DNA of 64,000 nucleotides from Actinomadura coerulea (GCF_014208105.1 NZ_JACHMQ010000001.1:7564001-7628000); one strand, 5' to 3'. Positions 9,467 through 19,306 are shown, numbered from the stretch's first letter. Made by a program: numbers and translations. Notes: generated by a model not told the origin, from the letters alone.

Positions 9467-10921
9467 GTGACGTCCACACCGCCCCTTGACGCTGAGAGTC
9501 ATGTGACCGACCTTCATCTTTCTCTCGACCGGTCCGCCGGGCGGCTGGCCGCGCAGATCGCCGCGGGCTTCCGCGCGGCGGTGCGCTCCGGCCGGCTGAC
9601 CGCCGGGACCCGGCTGCCGTCGAGCCGTGATCTGGCCCGTGACCTGGACGTCTCCCGCGGTGTCGTCGTCACCGCCTACGAGCAGCTCACCGCCGAGGGC
9701 TTCCTGATCGCCCGGCGCGGCGACGGCACCCGCATCGCGCCGCTGGCCCGCCCCGACGAGGGGGCCGGCCCGCCTCCCCGGCCGCCGGCGCGGCCGGCCG
9801 AGCCCCGGGCGGAACCGGCGGTCCTGTACGACCTGTCGCCGGGGCAGCCCGACCTTTCGGCGTTCCCCCGCGAGCGCTGGATCGCCGCCGCCCGCGCCGC
9901 GCTGCGCACCCTGCCGCACGACGCGCTCGCCTACCCCGACCCGGCCGGCGTCCCGGACCTGCGGGCCGAGCTCGCCTCCTACCTCGGGCGGGTCCGCGCC
10001 GCGCACGCCGACCCCGGCCGGATCGCGATCATGAACGGGGTGGCGCAGGGCCTGTCGGGCCTGCTCGGCCAGCTGCGCGCCGACGGCCACACCGCGCTCG
10101 CCGTCGAGGACCCCACCAGCGTCCGGCAGCTGCCGATGCTGGCCGCCGCCGGGGTCCGCACCGTCCGCGTCCCCGTGGACGAGGAGGGCCTGGACGTCGC
10201 GGCGCTCGCCCGCACCCAGGCCCGCGCCGTGCTCGTCACTCCCGCGCACCAGTACCCGACCGGCGTCGTGCTGTCCCCGGCGCGGCGCGCCGCGCTGATC
10301 GCCTGGGCGCGGGACGCGGACGGCGTGATCCTGGAGGACGACTACGACGCCGAGTTCCGCTACGACCGCGACCCGGTCGGCTGCCTCCAGGGCGTCGACC
10401 CCGACCGGGTCGTCCTCCTCGGGTCGGTCAGCAAGTCGCTAGCCCCCGCCCTTCGCCTCGGCTGGGCCCTCGCGCCGCCGTTCCTCGCCGAGGGCCTGCG
10501 GGAGCACCGCACCCACACCGACCTCGGCGCGCCCGTCCTGGAGCAGTACGCGCTGACGGAGTTCCTGCGCGGCGGGGGCTACGACCGGCACCTGCGCACC
10601 ATGCGGAGGCGGTACCGGGCCCGGCGGGACGCCCTCGCCGGCGCGCTCGCCGAGAACCTGCCCGGCGCCAGGGTTCACGGCGTCTCAGCGGGCATCCACC
10701 TCTATGTGGAACTGCCGGGCGGGTGCGACGAGGACGAGGTCGTGGAGCGCGCCGCGCGGGCCGGGGTGTCGGTCGCGGGCGCCCGCGCCATGTGGTCGCC
10801 GCGCCGCGCCGAGGACGCGCCCCCCGCGCTCGTCCTGGGCTACGCGGCTCTCCCCGAGCCGCGCCTGGTCAAAGCCGCGCAACTGCTGGGTCAAGCGGTT
10901 GCTCACGGTGGTGGAGGGTAA
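9467..10921 (+). CDS. MocR-family PLP-dependent transcriptional regulator
   Basis: N-terminal GntR winged helix (about residues 20-90; TRLPSSRDLARDLDVSRG recognition region, then YEQLTAEGFLIARRG wing) fused to a fold-type I aminotransferase domain (about 120-480). Seen in the latter: NGVAQGL, TPAHQYPTG, LEDDYDAEFRYD and the PLP-lysine segment GSVSKSLAPALRLGW. MocR proteins bind pyridoxal phosphate and control neighbouring genes; here the divergent EamA exporter is the obvious target. The start may be GTG 9467, which directly abuts the operator repeat, or GTG 9503. Length 484 is typical. Confidence 0.9.
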   Translation: MTSTPPLDAESHVTDLHLSLDRSAGRLAAQIAAGFRAAVRSGRLTAGTRLPSSRDLARDLDVSRGVVVTAYEQLTAEGFLIARRGDGTRIAPLARPDEGAGPPPRPPARPAEPRAEPAVLYDLSPGQPDLSAFPRERWIAAARAALRTLPHDALAYPDPAGVPDLRAELASYLGRVRAAHADPGRIAIMNGVAQGLSGLLGQLRADGHTALAVEDPTSVRQLPMLAAAGVRTVRVPVDEEGLDVAALARTQARAVLVTPAHQYPTGVVLSPARRAALIAWARDADGVILEDDYDAEFRYDRDPVGCLQGVDPDRVVLLGSVSKSLAPALRLGWALAPPFLAEGLREHRTHTDLGAPVLEQYALTEFLRGGGYDRHLRTMRRRYRARRDALAGALAENLPGARVHGVSAGIHLYVELPGGCDEDEVVERAARAGVSVAGARAMWSPRRAEDAPPALVLGYAALPEPRLVKAAQLLGQAVAHGGGG

Positions 10922-10950
10922 GAACAGCATCCCCGGTGTAGGAGGTATGC

Positions 10951-11184
10951 ATGAGTCTGGAAGAGGCCGCGCGGCAGTTGAAGATGGCCGGCCACGACGC
11001 GCAGGTGGCCTTCGACTGTGTCGGTCTGGGCGACCTCGAACGGGCGCAGGAGCACGCCTTGACGCTCCGGGCCGCGGCCGACGCCGCCGAAGTGGCGCTC
11101 AGCCAAGCCCTGAAGGACATGTCTCCCGAAGAGGCCCAGACGGAAGGCGAGCGCGCGGTCACGGCTCTGGCCGAAGACGCGTGA
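10951..11184 (+). CDS. Small acidic helical protein of unknown function
   Basis: 77 residues starting at ATG 10951, with AGGAGG at a good distance (ribosome site GGAGG then seven bases). It is rich in Ala, Glu and Leu, is predicted to be almost all helix, and has no membrane segment. It ends with TALAEDA. It is downstream of the MocR gene with a 29-bp gap, so it is possibly in the same transcript. I do not recognise the family. A strong terminator follows directly. Confidence 0.75.
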   Translation: MSLEEAARQLKMAGHDAQVAFDCVGLGDLERAQEHALTLRAAADAAEVALSQALKDMSPEEAQTEGERAVTALAEDA

Positions 11185-11187
11185 GCA

Positions 11188-11221
11188 GTGTCTTCCCAGG
11201 GGCTGCCCCCTGGGAAGACAC
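11188..11221. terminator. Bidirectional terminator, perfect 15-bp stem
   Basis: GTGTCTTCCCAGGGG (11188-11202) pairs fully with 11207-11221 across a four-base loop, between a plus-strand small gene and a minus-strand MFS gene. Confidence 0.85.
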
Positions 11222-11227
11222 ACCCCT

Positions 11228-12457
11228 TCAGGCCATCGGGCGTTCCATGGCGGGGGCGTCGGGACGGGCGCCCTCGACCGGGTTCGGGGCGAAGCCCTTC
11301 GCGGTGGCGAAGACGACCAGGATCAGGGCCGTCGGGACGATGAAGGCGATGCGCAGGCCGTGGTCGGCGCTGAGCGGGGCGATGGCGCCGACCACGGCGG
11401 CGCCGAGGACGAAGCCGACATAGTTGAAGATGTTGACCCGGGCGACGGCGACGCCGAGGCCGGTCGGGTCGACGCGTCCGGCGGCGGAGAAGGACACCGG
11501 GGCGATCACGCTCAGGCCGAGTCCGGCGAGCGCGAACGCGGCGATCGCGACGGCCGCGTTGGGCGCGGCGACCACGCCCGCCATGCCGAGGACGCCGACC
11601 AGGCCGCCGATCCGCACCACCCTGACGGCGCCCGAGCGGCGGACGGCGAGGTCGGCGACGGCGCGGCTGACGACCATGGTGACCTGGTAGGCGACGTAGC
11701 CGAGCGGGGCGACCCAGTCGCTCGCCGACAGTTCGTCGTCGAGGTACTTGGCGCCGTAGCTGGAGATCGCCGAGTCGGCCAGGTAGGCGACGGCCATCGC
11801 GGCGCCCACGACAAGGATCGGGCGCCACGGGACGCTGCGCCCGGCCGCCTTCAGCTCCGCGGCGGTGGGGCCGTCCCCCTCCTCGGCGCGCCGGTAGAGG
11901 CGGCCGCCGGTGGCGAGCGAGGCGGCGACGCCGACGGCGGCGGCGAGGGCGAAGCCGGTGAACAGCGACAGGTCGAGCCTGTTGGCGAGGGACGCCCACA
12001 GTCCGCCGAGGATCCCCGCGACGCTCCACACCGCGTAGAACCCGGTGATCAGGCTGATTCCGTACCGGCGCTCGACGGCGATCGCCTGGGCGTTCATCGA
12101 GGCGTCCACCGCGCCGACGAACAGGCCGAAGGCGGCGACGGTCACGTAGAGGGCGAGGTCGTTGTCGGCGGTGAGGCCGATGAGGGCGATCGTGACGGCG
12201 ACGGCGGGCTGGGAGACGCGCAGCACCGGGGCGCTGCCGAACCGCTGGAACAGCGCGCCGGACGCGACGCTCCCCACGCCCGCGACCAGCGGCACCATGA
12301 GCAGCACCAGCGACAGGGTGGCGTCGCTGAGGTGGTGCGACTCCTGCATCTTCGGTACCTGCGTGACCAGCGAGGCGAAGCAGAGCCCCTGGACGGCGAA
12401 CGCCGTGTACGCGGCGAACCTGGCCCGGCGGTCCCGGGCGGTGGTGCCCTCGCTCAT
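11228..12457 (-). CDS. MFS transporter
   Basis: About 409 residues and roughly 12 hydrophobic helices from YTAFAVQGLCFASLV near the N-terminus to IVPTALILVVFATAKGF near the C-terminus. Resembles the sugar/drug efflux-like MFS proteins of actinomycetes (FucP/YbjJ-like); substrate unknown. Start ATG 12457 is preceded by GAGAGG; the longer open frame adds 30 residues with no support. Transcribed alone, with its 3' end at the shared terminator. Confidence 0.85.
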   Translation of the reverse strand: MSEGTTARDRRARFAAYTAFAVQGLCFASLVTQVPKMQESHHLSDATLSLVLLMVPLVAGVGSVASGALFQRFGSAPVLRVSQPAVAVTIALIGLTADNDLALYVTVAAFGLFVGAVDASMNAQAIAVERRYGISLITGFYAVWSVAGILGGLWASLANRLDLSLFTGFALAAAVGVAASLATGGRLYRRAEEGDGPTAAELKAAGRSVPWRPILVVGAAMAVAYLADSAISSYGAKYLDDELSASDWVAPLGYVAYQVTMVVSRAVADLAVRRSGAVRVVRIGGLVGVLGMAGVVAAPNAAVAIAAFALAGLGLSVIAPVSFSAAGRVDPTGLGVAVARVNIFNYVGFVLGAAVVGAIAPLSADHGLRIAFIVPTALILVVFATAKGFAPNPVEGARPDAPAMERPMA

Positions 12458-12560
12458 GCGCCCCGACCTCTCTGGCTGCGCACCCGTAGAAGACGCAATG
12501 TGAAGAAGATTCGCGTCAGCGTAGGGACAGGGGACGCCCCAGGTCAATGGGCGGGGAGCG

Positions 12561-13373
12561 TCAGCCGATGAGGCGCCTGCGCATGCCCCGGACGGCGATG
12601 ATCCACATCAGCGCGGCGAACAGCACCAGCGCGCCGAGGTGGCCGAGGTCGGCGAGCGGGTGCAGGCCGAACACCGCGTCCCTGACCAGCTGCACGCAGT
12701 GGTACAGCGGGTTGAGGTGGGACACCTTCTGCGCCCAGCCGGGCAGCGCGTCGATGGGGAAGAACGTCCCGGCGATCAGGAACAGCGGCGTCACCACGCC
12801 GGTGATCACGTAGTCGAACGAGTTGATCGACGGCACCACCGACGACGTCCACATGCCGAACAGGCCGAAGCCGAGCGCGGTGAAGAACGTCACGAACGGC
12901 ACCAGCAGCATCCCGGGGGACGGGTCGAGGCCGAAGAACAGCGCCACGACGAGCGGGGTGCACGAGTACACCGCCGACTTGGCCGCGATCCACAGCGCCT
13001 CGCCCGTCACCAGCTCGTGCACGTCCACGGGGGCGGCGAGCATCGCGTCGTAGGTGTGCTGGAACACGCGCCTGATGTAGCCGTTGAACATCCCCGGGAA
13101 CACCGAGGTGAACAGCGCCGCGGTCCCGACGACGCCGGTCGCGACGAAGTCCAGGTACCGGTAGTCGCCGATCACCGCGACCATCGAGCCGAACCCGTAG
13201 CCGAAGGCGAGCAGGAAGAACGTCGGCTCCACCATCGACGCGAACGACTGCGACTTCCAGTACCGCTTGTAGAGGGCCAGCTCGTGGCGCCAGATGCCGC
13301 GGACCGGGGCCGTCTCGAACCGGCGCAGGCGCGGCGCCCGCTCCGCCCGCGCCGCTTCCGCCTGGGCGGTCAT
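12561..13373 (-). CDS. ABC-2 type transporter permease (DrrB-like)
   Basis: 270 residues with six hydrophobic segments (for example FFLLAFGYGFGSMVAV, LFFGLDPSPGMLLVPFVTFFTALGF and IAGTFFPIDALPGWA) typical of ABC-2 permeases that export lipids, drugs or polyketides. Start ATG overlaps the stop of the ATPase gene (ATGA at 13370-13373), so the two are translated together as a two-gene exporter. The start here (13373) is much shorter than the maximal open frame because of that coupling. Confidence 0.9.
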   Translation of the reverse strand: MTAQAEAARAERAPRLRRFETAPVRGIWRHELALYKRYWKSQSFASMVEPTFFLLAFGYGFGSMVAVIGDYRYLDFVATGVVGTAALFTSVFPGMFNGYIRRVFQHTYDAMLAAPVDVHELVTGEALWIAAKSAVYSCTPLVVALFFGLDPSPGMLLVPFVTFFTALGFGLFGMWTSSVVPSINSFDYVITGVVTPLFLIAGTFFPIDALPGWAQKVSHLNPLYHCVQLVRDAVFGLHPLADLGHLGALVLFAALMWIIAVRGMRRRLIG

Positions 13374-14323
13374 TCCACACGCTCCCCGGTCAGCACCACG
13401 AACACGTCCTCGAGGTTGGCGGCCCGGCGGACGCCGTCCGGGCCGAGCTCGTCCTCCACGGAGGGCGCGATGGTCTCGGCCTTCAGCACCGACACCGAGG
13501 GCCCGGTGCGGCGCGTCGGCAGCCCGGCCGCCCGCGCCACCCGCTCCACCTCCGCCAGCCGGTCCGGCGGCCCGTAGTGCTCGACGACCCGCTCGCCCGC
13601 GTACTCGGCGACCAGCGCCGACGGCGTGCCCCGCGCGATGACCCTGCCGTGCGACATCAGCGCGCACTCGTCGGCGAGGCGCTCGGCCTCCTCGATGTAG
13701 TGCGTCGACATCAGCACGGTCGTGCCGCCGGCGCGCAGCCCGTCGATCAGGCCCCACAGCTCGGCCCGCACCTGCGGGTCGAGGCCCACGGTCGGCTCGT
13801 CCAGCAGGACGAGCGCGGGCCGGTGCACCAGGCCGCGGGCGATCAGCAGCCGCCGCCGCATGCCGCCGGACAGGTCGTCCACCTTGGTCAGCTGCCGCCC
13901 GGTGAGGTGCGCGATCGCCAGCGCGTCGTCCACCGCCTCGCGCCGCGCCTTGCGAGGCACCCGGTACAGGTGCGCGAACACCTCCAGGTTCTCGCGCGCG
14001 GTCAGCTCCTCGTCGAGGTTGTCCTGCTGGGGGACGACGCCCATCGCCGCCCGCGCGCGCTTGGACTCCCGGGGCACGTCGAAGCCGAGCACCCGGATCG
14101 TTCCCTCGTCGGCGATCACCTGCGCGGTCAGCATCTTCATCGTGGTCGACTTGCCGGCGCCATTCGGGCCCAGCAGCCCCAGGCAGACGCCGGAGGGGAC
14201 GTCCAGGTCGAGCCCGTCCACGGCGGTGAAGCCGCCGAACCGCTTCACGACGCCGCGGAGGCTGATCGCCGCCGTGCCGGTGCCCTCGCGGGCGGGCGCG
14301 ATCTGGGCACGCTGCAAGGTCAT
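13370..14323 (-). CDS. ABC exporter ATP-binding protein (DrrA/NodI-like)
   Basis: Nucleotide-binding subunit for the downstream permease. Motifs: Walker A LLGPNGAGKSTT (about residue 50), Q-loop GVVPQQDNL, signature LSGGMRRRL, Walker B LVLLDEPTVGLD and H-loop STHYIEEAERLAD. The C-terminal 90 residues are the DrrA-type extension. 317 residues from ATG 14323. The start codon is seven bases after TAGTGT, so the mRNA looks leaderless. No adjacent biosynthetic genes; substrate unknown. Confidence 0.92.
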   Translation of the reverse strand: MTLQRAQIAPAREGTGTAAISLRGVVKRFGGFTAVDGLDLDVPSGVCLGLLGPNGAGKSTTMKMLTAQVIADEGTIRVLGFDVPRESKRARAAMGVVPQQDNLDEELTARENLEVFAHLYRVPRKARREAVDDALAIAHLTGRQLTKVDDLSGGMRRRLLIARGLVHRPALVLLDEPTVGLDPQVRAELWGLIDGLRAGGTTVLMSTHYIEEAERLADECALMSHGRVIARGTPSALVAEYAGERVVEHYGPPDRLAEVERVARAAGLPTRRTGPSVSVLKAETIAPSVEDELGPDGVRRAANLEDVFVVLTGERVE

Positions 14324-14330
14324 ACCTCTC

Positions 14331-14399
14331 ACACTAGGTAAGCGAGGGACGAATCCCCACCCGTTTTCCCGCGGGGCCGTCCCCACCGGGGGATACCCT
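14331..14399. promoter_or_regulatory. Divergent leaderless promoters (ABC exporter / DUF1707)
   Basis: Two -10-like hexamers face outward: TAGTGT on the minus strand (14331-14336), seven bases from ATG 14323, and TACCCT on the plus strand (14394-14399), seven bases from GTG 14407. Neither gene has a clear Shine-Dalgarno. No good -35 was seen for either. Confidence 0.5.
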
Positions 14400-14406
14400 C
14401 TTCCCT

Positions 14407-15018
14407 GTGGACGTCCCCCATCGCCCGGCGGCCGAGAAGGTCACCAACGTGCGCGACCTGCGCGCGTCCGACGCCGACCGTGAACGCGTCGCCGCCGTCC
14501 TGGGCGAGGCCCTCGCGGACGGGCGGCTCACCATCGAGGAGCACTCCGAGCGCACCTCCCGCGTCTACGCCGCCCGTACCCTGGGCGAGCTGACCGGGCT
14601 CACCGGCGACCTCAGCCCCGAGGAGGCGCAGCCCATCCTCGTGGACGACCGCCCCGTCTCGGTGTTCTTCGGCCGCACCCGGCGGGACGGGCGCTGGGTC
14701 GTCCCGGTGAAGCTCCCGCTCCTCGCCCTGTTCGGGACGGTCGAGCTCGACCTGCGCGAGGCCGTCCTGCAGCGCCGCCACATCGTGCTCGACTCGCTGG
14801 TGCTCGGCGGCCGCATCCGGCTGCTGGTCCCCGAGGGCGTCCGCGTGGACGTCACGGGGCGCACCATCCTCAGCACCCGCGACCTGCGGGCCCGCCCCGC
14901 GGCCGAGGGCCCCACCATCGAGGTGGGAGGCACGCTGATCTTCGGTTCGGTGCGGGCGCGGGCCCCGAAGCCCTCGCTGCGCAGCCGCGTCCGCAACCGC
15001 CTCGGCCGCGGCCGGTAG
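14407..15018 (+). CDS. DUF1707 / LiaF-like envelope protein
   Basis: 203 residues. N-terminal DUF1707 domain (about 17-70; NVRDLRASDADRERVA, then ALADGRLTIEEHSERT) followed by a beta-rich LiaF/cell-wall-antibiotic-response-like C-terminal domain (about 90-185). No signal peptide and at most one hydrophobic patch (LPLLALFGTVELDL). DUF1707 proteins are widespread in actinomycetes and have no defined reaction. It starts with GTG, apparently leaderless. Confidence 0.85.
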   Translation: MDVPHRPAAEKVTNVRDLRASDADRERVAAVLGEALADGRLTIEEHSERTSRVYAARTLGELTGLTGDLSPEEAQPILVDDRPVSVFFGRTRRDGRWVVPVKLPLLALFGTVELDLREAVLQRRHIVLDSLVLGGRIRLLVPEGVRVDVTGRTILSTRDLRARPAAEGPTIEVGGTLIFGSVRARAPKPSLRSRVRNRLGRGR

Positions 15019-15023
15019 CGCCG

Positions 15024-16058
15024 CTACACCGCCGTGTCGAAGTTGATCGCGCTGTAGGCGCGCAGCTTGCTCAGCTGGTGCTCGCTGGAGATCGTCCGGA
15101 TGGTGCCGCTGCGCGACCGCATGACGAGCGAGTGCGTGACCGCCGTCCCCTTGCTGTAGCGGACGCCGTCGACCAGCTCGCCGTCGGTGATGCCGGTCGC
15201 CGCGAAGAACACGTCGTCGGAGGTCACCAGGTCGTCGGTGGTGAGCACCCGGCCCGGCTCGTGGCCCGCGTCGGCCGCCCTCTGCCGCTCCTCGTCGTCC
15301 TGCGGCCACAACCGGCCCTGGATCACCCCGCCGAGCGCCTTGATCGCGCACGCGGCGATGATGCCCTCCGGGGTGCCGCCGATGCCGAGCAGCAGGTCCA
15401 CGCCGGTCCCCGGCCGGGACGCCATGATCGCGCCGGCCACGTCGCCGTCCAGGATGAACTTGATCCGCGCCCCGGCCTCCCGGACCTCCTTGACGATGCC
15501 CTCGTGCCGCGGCCGGTCCAGGATGCAGACCGTCACGTCGTGCGTCGAGGAGCCCTTGGCGCGGGCGATCGCGCGGATGTTGTCGGCGATCGGGCGCTCG
15601 ATGTCGACGACGTCCGCCGCCTCCGGGCCGGTCACCAGCTTCTCCATGTAGAACACCGCCGACGGGTCGAACATCGACCCGCGCGGCGCCACCGACAGCA
15701 CCGCGATCGCGTTGTTCATGCCGAGCGCGGTCAGCCGGGTGCCGTCCACCGGGTCCACGGCGACGTCGCACTCGGCGCCGGAGCCGTCCCCGACCTCCTC
15801 GCCGTTGTACAGCATCGGCGCGTTGTCCTTCTCGCCCTCGCCGATCACGACGACGCCCCGCATGGACACCGTGTTGATCAGCTGGCGCATCGCGTTCACG
15901 GCGGCCCCGTCGGCGCCGTTCTTGTCCCCCCGGCCGACCCAGCGCGCCGCGGCCATGGCGGCGGCCTCGGTCACCCGGACCAGCTCCATCGCGAGGTTGC
16001 GGTCCGGAGCCGACGGCTCGGTGGTGAGGGGGGAGGAAACGGTGGTCTCTTCGGACAT
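15024..16058 (-). CDS. glpX: Fructose-1,6-bisphosphatase class II
   Basis: Gluconeogenic phosphatase converting fructose 1,6-bisphosphate to fructose 6-phosphate. Seen: [14 protein letters not shown] and the metal site [14 protein letters not shown], later [10 protein letters not shown] and [12 protein letters not shown], and a full-length C-terminus; 344 residues from ATG 16058. In actinomycetes this GlpX type is commonly the main FBPase. It is divergent from a TetR gene and convergent with DUF1707 (five-base gap). DUF4245 and xseAB nearby form a conserved actinomycete neighbourhood. Confidence 0.95.
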   Translation of the reverse strand: MSEETTVSSPLTTEPSAPDRNLAMELVRVTEAAAMAAARWVGRGDKNGADGAAVNAMRQLINTVSMRGVVVIGEGEKDNAPMLYNGEEVGDGSGAECDVAVDPVDGTRLTALGMNNAIAVLSVAPRGSMFDPSAVFYMEKLVTGPEAADVVDIERPIADNIRAIARAKGSSTHDVTVCILDRPRHEGIVKEVREAGARIKFILDGDVAGAIMASRPGTGVDLLLGIGGTPEGIIAACAIKALGGVIQGRLWPQDDEERQRAADAGHEPGRVLTTDDLVTSDDVFFAATGITDGELVDGVRYSKGTAVTHSLVMRSRSGTIRTISSEHQLSKLRAYSAINFDTAV

Positions 16059-16250
16059 GGCGGGGCAGCCCCTTCGGTCGGTGGTGCCTCGGATTCTCCG
16101 TGGACCGGATGTCAGGCCACAAATTGGACCAGACCAGCCGGGCCGCGGCCTTCCGGGCACGGGGTCGAACAGGTGTCCTGACGCGGGTGGAACGGGCACG
16201 GGAAACCACCGCGGCTCGGACAAGGGATCGTTTCCCCCTGGGAGAGGGCG

Positions 16251-16256
16251 TAATCT
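16251..16256 (+). promoter_or_regulatory. -10 element of leaderless TetR gene
   Basis: TAATCT ends eight bases before ATG 16265 with no ribosome site in between. Confidence 0.45.
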
Positions 16257-16264
16257 CAGGCGTC

Positions 16265-16930
16265 ATGAGCAGCGACATCGACGTCCCGTCCGGCGGGGTG
16301 AGTCACAACGGGGGCGCGCGGCCCGCGGACGGCCCCGCGCGGACCTCCGACCGCGGGGCCGCCACCCGCGGCGCCCTGCTGGCCGCGGCCAGGGACGTCT
16401 TCTGCGAGTCCGGCTTCGCCCAGGCCGCGGTGACCGACATCGTCGCCAAGGCCGGCGCCAGCGTGGGCAGCCTCTACCACCACTTCAACGGCAAGGCCGA
16501 CCTGTACCTGACGCTGTTCGAGGACTTCCAGGGACGCCAGCAGGAGCGCACCCGTGAGGCGATCAGCGCCGTCCGGGAGGCCGGCGAGAAGGACCCGATG
16601 CGGCAGTTCATCGCCGGCGCGGGCGCCTATCTCAACGGCTGCCTGGACGAGCGGGACGTCGCCCGGCTGTTCATCTCCGGCGACGGGCCCCCCGGGTTCG
16701 ACCGGGTCATGCGCCAGCGCCTGAACAAGTGGGCCCGCCGCAACGCCGCCCTGTTCCACACCGCCGACGGCGGCGTCGACGAGGCCCTGGTCACGGTGCT
16801 GACGGGCGCGATGGCGGGCGCTGTGTCGGAGATCTCGCTGCTGGACGACGAGGACGCCGCCCGCAGGCTCGCCGACAGGACCATGGCCATCGTCGGCACG
16901 ATCCGGAACCCCGGTACGGAGCAGCGCTGA
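16265..16930 (+). CDS. TetR/AcrR family transcriptional regulator
   Basis: 221 residues. A Gly/Pro/Ala-rich leader, then the helix-turn-helix at about 35-80 (AARDVFCESGFAQAAVTDIV, GASVGSLYHHFNGKADLY) and a helical ligand domain. Repressor of unknown target. It is divergent from glpX (206-bp gap), which is a plausible target, and is followed by the DUF4245 gene after 20 bp, possibly as one transcript. Confidence 0.9.
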   Translation: MSSDIDVPSGGVSHNGGARPADGPARTSDRGAATRGALLAAARDVFCESGFAQAAVTDIVAKAGASVGSLYHHFNGKADLYLTLFEDFQGRQQERTREAISAVREAGEKDPMRQFIAGAGAYLNGCLDERDVARLFISGDGPPGFDRVMRQRLNKWARRNAALFHTADGGVDEALVTVLTGAMAGAVSEISLLDDEDAARRLADRTMAIVGTIRNPGTEQR

Positions 16931-16950
16931 GGGTGGGGGATCCTGGAGGG

Positions 16951-17685
16951 GTGACCGACAAGACCCCATCCTCCGTCCCGGACGCCCCGCAGGCGGGGCC
17001 CGCGCCGGACGCGCCCGCCGACCGGCCCGAGGCGTCCGCCGCGAGCGGCCGGCCCGAGGCGGACGCGACCGCGGGACGGCCCGTGGTCCAGGTGAGCCCC
17101 GGCGTCTACAAGCGGCTGACCACGGGACTCGGCGGCTTCACCATGGCGATGGGCGCCTGCCTGCTGCTCGTGCTGGCGATCTACGTCGTCACGCCGGGCA
17201 GCGACAAGGAGGTCCTGCCGACCGTCGACTACAGCTCGCAGCTGTGGGCGATGCGCAACGACGCGCCCTACACCGTCCACGCGCCCGAGGGGCTGCCCGC
17301 CACTTGGCGGCCCAACAGCTCGCGGGTGCACGGCCTCGACGCCGACGGCAAGGACCCCGTCGCCTGGCACCTGGGGTTCGTGACCCCCGCCGGCGAGTAC
17401 GCGGCGCTGGAGCAGAGCAACGAGAAGGCCTCGCAGTACGTTCCGCGCATGGCCAACAGCAGCCAGCCCGTCGGGACGCAGCAGGTGAACGGCGCCACCT
17501 GGACCAAGTACCACCGCAAGGACAAGAAGGCCAACTCCCTCGCCCGGACCCTTCCGGACGGGGTCAGCCTCGTGGTCACCGGCACAGCGTCCTACGCGGA
17601 GCTGGCCGTCCTGGCCGGGTCGCTCAAGGAGCAGGCGAAGAACGGGGGACCGACCCCCACGGCGACGGCCACGCCGGCCTCCTGA
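16951..17685 (+). CDS. DUF4245 membrane-anchored protein
   Basis: 244 residues: disordered Pro/Ala/Asp-rich N-terminus, one membrane helix (GGFTMAMGACLLLVLAIYVV, about 60-80), then an external domain (about 90-230) containing VHAPEGLPATWRPNSSRVH and NGATWTKYHR that marks DUF4245. Function unknown; the family regularly sits next to xseAB and glpX in actinomycetes. GTG start at 16951, with GGAGG immediately upstream. Convergent with xseB. Confidence 0.85.
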   Translation: MTDKTPSSVPDAPQAGPAPDAPADRPEASAASGRPEADATAGRPVVQVSPGVYKRLTTGLGGFTMAMGACLLLVLAIYVVTPGSDKEVLPTVDYSSQLWAMRNDAPYTVHAPEGLPATWRPNSSRVHGLDADGKDPVAWHLGFVTPAGEYAALEQSNEKASQYVPRMANSSQPVGTQQVNGATWTKYHRKDKKANSLARTLPDGVSLVVTGTASYAELAVLAGSLKEQAKNGGPTPTATATPAS

Positions 17686-17701
17686 GCCTCGGCACGGCCC
17701 T

Positions 17702-17938
17702 TCAGAACGGGGCGGCCGCGTCGCCGCCGTCCGGCCGGTCGAGCGCCGCGGCCAGCCGGGCGCGGGCGCCCTCCAGCCACTCCTCGCAGACGGCGGCGAG
17801 CCTCTCGCCCCGCTCCCACAGGCCGAGCGACTCCTCCAGCGTCAGGCCGCCCGCCTCCAGCCGCTTCACGACCTCGGCCAGCTCGTCCCGCGCCTGCTCG
17901 TACGACGGCTTCTCGGCCGTCCCGTTCTCCTCAGCCAC
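17702..17938 (-). CDS. xseB: Exodeoxyribonuclease VII small subunit
   Basis: 78 residues with the family pattern [19 protein letters not shown], then [13 protein letters not shown]. The small subunit assembles in several copies on XseA to form the single-strand-specific exonuclease. It lies 50 bp downstream of xseA on the same strand. Confidence 0.95.
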   Translation of the reverse strand: MAEENGTAEKPSYEQARDELAEVVKRLEAGGLTLEESLGLWERGERLAAVCEEWLEGARARLAAALDRPDGGDAAAPF

Positions 17939-17988
17939 CGGCCCACCCTCTCATCCCCGGGGGGACCGCCGTCCCCCAGGTCGGCACG

Positions 17989-19197
17989 TCATTCCCGGTC
18001 GGTCACGCTCACGCCGAGGCGCCCGTCGGCGAGCCGCACGTGCAGGCGCTCGCCGTCCTTGACCGACGACGCCTCCCGCACCACCGACGCGTCCTCCCGC
18101 TGGACGATCGCGTACCCGCGCTCCAGCGTCGCGGCGGGGGAGAGGGCGAGCAGCCGGGCGCGGGTGTGCCCGAGCTCGTCCCCGGCCCGGTCCAGCGCCG
18201 CGGACAGGCACCGCCGCGCCCGGTCGCGCATCGCCGCGACCTGCTCGGACTGCCGCTCGATCTCCCGTACCGGGTCGGCCAGCGCGGGCCGCGAGCGCAC
18301 CGACCGCAGCCACGCCAGCTCCCGCTCCACCGCGCCGGACAGGCACCGCCGCCCGCGGTCGCGCAGCTGCCGGACGAGCTGGAGCTGCTCCCGCACGTCC
18401 GGCACGGCCTTCTTCGCGGCGTCGGTCGGGGTGGAGGCGCGGACGTCGGCGACCAGGTCGAGCAGCGGGCTGTCCTGCTCGTGCCCGATCGCGCTGACGA
18501 CCGGCGTGCGGGCGGCGTGGACCGCGCGGACGAGGGCCTCGTCGGAGAACGGCAGCAGGTCCTCCATCGCGCCGCCGCCCCGCGCGATGATGATCACATC
18601 GATCTCGGGGTCGGCGTCCAGCGCGCGCAGCGCCTCCATCACCTCGCCGACCGCGTAGGAGCCCTGCACCGCGGTGTTCTCCACCCGGAACGCCACCGCG
18701 GGCCACCGCCGCCGCGCGTTCTCCAGGACGTCGTGCTCGGCGTCGGAGTCGCGCCCGCAGATCAGCCCGATCCGGCCGGGCAGGAAGGGCAGCGGGCGCT
18801 TGCGCTCGGGCCGGAACAGCCCCTCGGAGGCCAGCACCCGCTTGAGCCGCTCCAGCCGGGCCAGCAGCTCGCCGACGCCGACCGGCCGGATCTCCAGCAC
18901 GCTGAGCGAGAACGTCCCGCGGTTGATCCAGAAGTCGGGCTTGGCGTGCACGACGACGCGGGCCCCGTCGGTGACCGCGGGCCCGGCGGCCTCGAACACG
19001 GCGCGCGGGCCGACGACCCGCACCGACATGTTCGCCACCGGATCGCGGAGCGTCATGTAGACCGTGCCGCCGCGGGCGTTGAGGTCGGTGATCTGCCCCT
19101 CCACCCAGATGCGGCCGAGCCTGCCGATCCACCCGCTCACCGCCTGCAGGACGGTGCGCACCGGAACCGGGGATTCGGCCGTGGTCTCCATCGCCAT
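17989..19197 (-). CDS. xseA: Exodeoxyribonuclease VII large subunit
   Basis: Catalytic subunit of exonuclease VII, which degrades single-stranded DNA from either end. Seen: N-terminal OB fold ([11 protein letters not shown]-type segment [19 protein letters not shown] split over residues 28-48), central nuclease domain with [34 protein letters not shown] and [20 protein letters not shown], and a C-terminal helical stalk. 402 residues. The first ATG (19197) stands six bases after TAGGCT and is probably leaderless; a second ATG follows two codons later. Confidence 0.95.
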   Translation of the reverse strand: MAMETTAESPVPVRTVLQAVSGWIGRLGRIWVEGQITDLNARGGTVYMTLRDPVANMSVRVVGPRAVFEAAGPAVTDGARVVVHAKPDFWINRGTFSLSVLEIRPVGVGELLARLERLKRVLASEGLFRPERKRPLPFLPGRIGLICGRDSDAEHDVLENARRRWPAVAFRVENTAVQGSYAVGEVMEALRALDADPEIDVIIIARGGGAMEDLLPFSDEALVRAVHAARTPVVSAIGHEQDSPLLDLVADVRASTPTDAAKKAVPDVREQLQLVRQLRDRGRRCLSGAVERELAWLRSVRSRPALADPVREIERQSEQVAAMRDRARRCLSAALDRAGDELGHTRARLLALSPAATLERGYAIVQREDASVVREASSVKDGERLHVRLADGRLGVSVTDRE

Positions 19198-19203
19198 GCA
19201 GGC

Positions 19204-19209
19204 AGCCTA
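19204..19209 (-). promoter_or_regulatory. -10 element of leaderless xseA
   Basis: TAGGCT on the minus strand, six bases before ATG 19197. Confidence 0.4.
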
Positions 19210-19306
19210 CGGCGCGGGACCGACCCGCCGACCCGCACGCCGCCGGCCCCGGCAGAATCCGTGTGACCGAAGAGACATGGCGCCGGGCCACAAACCTTAG
19301 TTCAGC

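Noticed and set aside
16059-16264. TetR operator between glpX and the TetR gene
   Set aside because: Two TGGACC copies are in direct, not inverted, arrangement, and no palindrome of suitable size was seen.
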